From Candidatus Cloacimonadota bacterium (GTDB lineage Bacteria; Cloacimonadota; Cloacimonadia; Cloacimonadales; TCS61), in NCBI GenBank assembly GCA_029932755.1, contig JAOZPK010000106.1, positions 1 to 7,891 on the forward strand: 7,891 nt of DNA, read 5' to 3'. Numbering within the stretch: the stretch's first letter is position 1; every line of letters starts with the position of its first letter. Under the pieces are notes generated by a model. It was not told where the DNA came from. It worked only from the letters and a program-made list of their open reading frames with translations, and did no database searches. The position numbers and the translations under genes were made by a program. Below, piece by piece: positions 6,615 through 7,891 of the stretch.

Positions 6615-6738
6615 AGCTCTCAGCGATAATAAAATTTCTAAAATCCAAAATGATTTTCTAAAAGATATCAAACTCACTTTATTCGAACACAGACATCTTT
6701 CTAAACGGAACCCATTTCATATTTCTTAACGTAATTTT

Positions 6739-6790
6739 ATCATATGCTGATTTTATTATATGATGGTGATAACAAGTTGTTAATCATATA
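6739..6790. repeat. Alternative, mutually exclusive hairpins after the right-edge gene
   Basis: ATATGAT (6758-6764) is complementary both to ATCATAT at 6739-6745 and to ATCATAT at 6783-6789; the right-hand pairing extends to 8 bases (6757-6764 with 6783-6790). Inside it sits another perfect inverted repeat, TAACAA (6770-6775), G, TTGTTA (6777-6782). The block begins 15 bases past the stop codon of the minus-strand gene, so a role in 3'-end formation is plausible, but the stems are AT-rich and no clear U-tract follows. Confidence 0.45.
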
Positions 6791-6805
6791 TTGGTTTGAG
6801 TTTAA

Positions 6806-7891
6806 TTAATTATTATTACTTTTAGAAAAGTGATCGAAAATTTGACCATCCAAAGTTTTATAAGAACTCATCAGATTTGATGTCATACACGAATGAACAG
6901 GAATAATCCCAATAACATTTCCAATTGAGATTTCAGATATTAATTCAGCGGAAGCTTTAATAATACCATGTTCTTGCGAAAGAGAAATTAGGTGAGAAGA
7001 TTCTATCAATTTCTGCCAATCGGTTTCATTCAGCTTTACAACCTGACCAAAAATCTTTTTTCCATTTTGTATAATGAATTCTTTGGAAAAATTAATTCCG
7101 CCGCCATAGACGACGACCTCATTTCTTTCTCTGTTAATATCAACAACAGGGCAAGCCATGCAAACTGCAATATCGGTTAGATTACAAACTCCTAAATTGT
7201 ATTGCATCAGATCAAAAAAGGCAAAGTTACCAGGTCGTATTTCATCGATATTTTCAAAATTCTTTGCCAGAGTACAAGAGGGTGTATCTCCAATGGATGT
7301 GATAAGTTCAGGAAAATCAGATTTGAATTTGTGTTTTAGAATACTCATTTTCTTGATAGTATCCTGATGAATACTTAAAATTTCGTCGGTGGAATTTGCT
7401 TGATATGTATGACCGGAATGGGTGAGAAATCCTTTGAAATTGTGCTGATTTTTTAGGAGTGTAATTGTCCTTTCAATTTGCGAAATATTTTCTATTTCAA
7501 TTCCTGAGCGGTGATATCCAGTATCGATCTCAATAAAATAATTCAATTCTTTATGAGTTATCTGTATTAATTTTTCTGCACTATCTTTTGAAGAGACTAG
7601 AATATTTAGATTGATTTTATCATCTAAATCCTCAATCTCATTTATCTCTAACGGATTAAATGGAAAAGCGATTGTAATATCGTTCCAACCTGAATCAGCG
7701 AAATACTGTGCCATCTCAACAGAAGAAACTGTGATCTTTTCAACTCCGAATTCTTTGAAAATTTTCCCGATTTCAATAGATTGATGTGTTTTAAAATGAG
7801 GTCGAAAAATTAGATTATTCTTTTTAGCTTTCTCAACCATTCTCCGGATATTATTTTTACATTTTTGCAGATCTAACAATAAAGTTGGTTT
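6806..7891 (-). CDS. D-threonine aldolase / D-serine dehydratase-like PLP enzyme, 5' partial
   Basis: The frame is open to the window edge: the codons before the TTG at 7879 read K-P-T-L, and PTLLLD is the usual N-terminal strand of this family, so the true start is outside the window. The protein is a fold-type III (alanine-racemase-like) PLP enzyme. The probable Schiff-base lysine lies in RPHFKTH (residue 34 counting from the edge). The barrel continues with EIDTGYHRSG, THSGHTY, SIGDTPSC and EIRPGNFAFFD. A C-terminal beta domain carries SQEHG and PVHSCMTSNL, whose histidine and cysteine match the metal-ligand pair of eukaryotic-type D-serine dehydratases and D-threonine aldolases. It likely acts on a D-3-hydroxyamino acid in the cytoplasm, but the substrate cannot be assigned. 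About 361 residues are visible, near the full family length. It is separated from fur by 417 bases and looks functionally unrelated to it. Confidence 0.92.
   Translation of the reverse strand, partial: KPTLLLDLQKCKNNIRRMVEKAKKNNLIFRPHFKTHQSIEIGKIFKEFGVEKITVSSVEMAQYFADSGWNDITIAFPFNPLEINEIEDLDDKINLNILVSSKDSAEKLIQITHKELNYFIEIDTGYHRSGIEIENISQIERTITLLKNQHNFKGFLTHSGHTYQANSTDEILSIHQDTIKKMSILKHKFKSDFPELITSIGDTPSCTLAKNFENIDEIRPGNFAFFDLMQYNLGVCNLTDIAVCMACPVVDINRERNEVVVYGGGINFSKEFIIQNGKKIFGQVVKLNETDWQKLIESSHLISLSQEHGIIKASAELISEISIGNVIGIIPVHSCMTSNLMSSYKTLDGQIFDHFSKSNNN

Larger units (their letters stand above)
6389..6805. other. 417-base non-coding region
   Basis: No convincing coding frame lies here. 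The left part holds the fur ribosome binding site, promoter and Fur-box-like site. The middle, about 6525-6616, holds a perfect TATAAT (6525-6530, plus strand) without a good -35, followed by clustered inverted repeats. A 9-base direct repeat TTTCTAAAA occurs at 6635-6643 and 6655-6663. The right part, 6739-6790, contains mutually exclusive inverted repeats just after the stop of the right-edge gene. The remainder is AT-rich without visible structure. Confidence 0.7.

Overview
This is an AT-rich bacterial window in which nearly all genes are ordinary housekeeping or metal-homeostasis genes. Good Shine-Dalgarno sequences (AAGGGAG, AGGA, AGGGGA, AAGGGA) precede several minus-strand genes. That argues against a typical Bacteroidota host. 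The low GC, gene content and intergenic repeat style would fit a Cloacimonadota- or Marinimicrobia-like member of the FCB group, but this is a guess from style and no taxonomic marker is present.

Layout. (1) At the left edge, on the plus strand, lies the 3' part of an AIM24/TIGR00266-family gene, followed 12 bases later by a small cysteine-rich CWC-type protein. (2) Positions 952-1074 are a short convergent intergenic region with an imperfect palindrome and a TTCTTTGCGGTT-like repeat. (3) From 6388 down to 1075, on the minus strand, six genes form a tightly packed run: fur, feoA, feoB, crcB (fluc), a DUF190 gene, recG. Gaps are -11, 22, 17, -4 and 34 bases. A Fur-box-like 7-1-7 inverted repeat lies at 6456-6470, upstream of fur, next to a sigma70-like promoter. 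(4) Positions 6389-6805 are a 417-base non-coding region with several inverted repeats. (5) At the right edge, on the minus strand, is a 5'-truncated fold-type III PLP enzyme of the D-threonine aldolase / D-serine dehydratase-like family.

How the genes may work together. Fur would sense iron and probably controls its own transcription and the Feo ferrous-iron importer. FeoA, with a histidine-rich N-terminus, and FeoB form the importer. The fluoride channel CrcB and its frequent neighbour DUF190 are translationally coupled to each other and appear to sit in the same transcript, with recG possibly at its end. The coupling of ferrous-iron uptake to fluoride export is the most distinctive feature. 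No CRISPR array, insertion sequence, tRNA, rRNA or phage gene was seen, and nothing here is clearly a new biological system.
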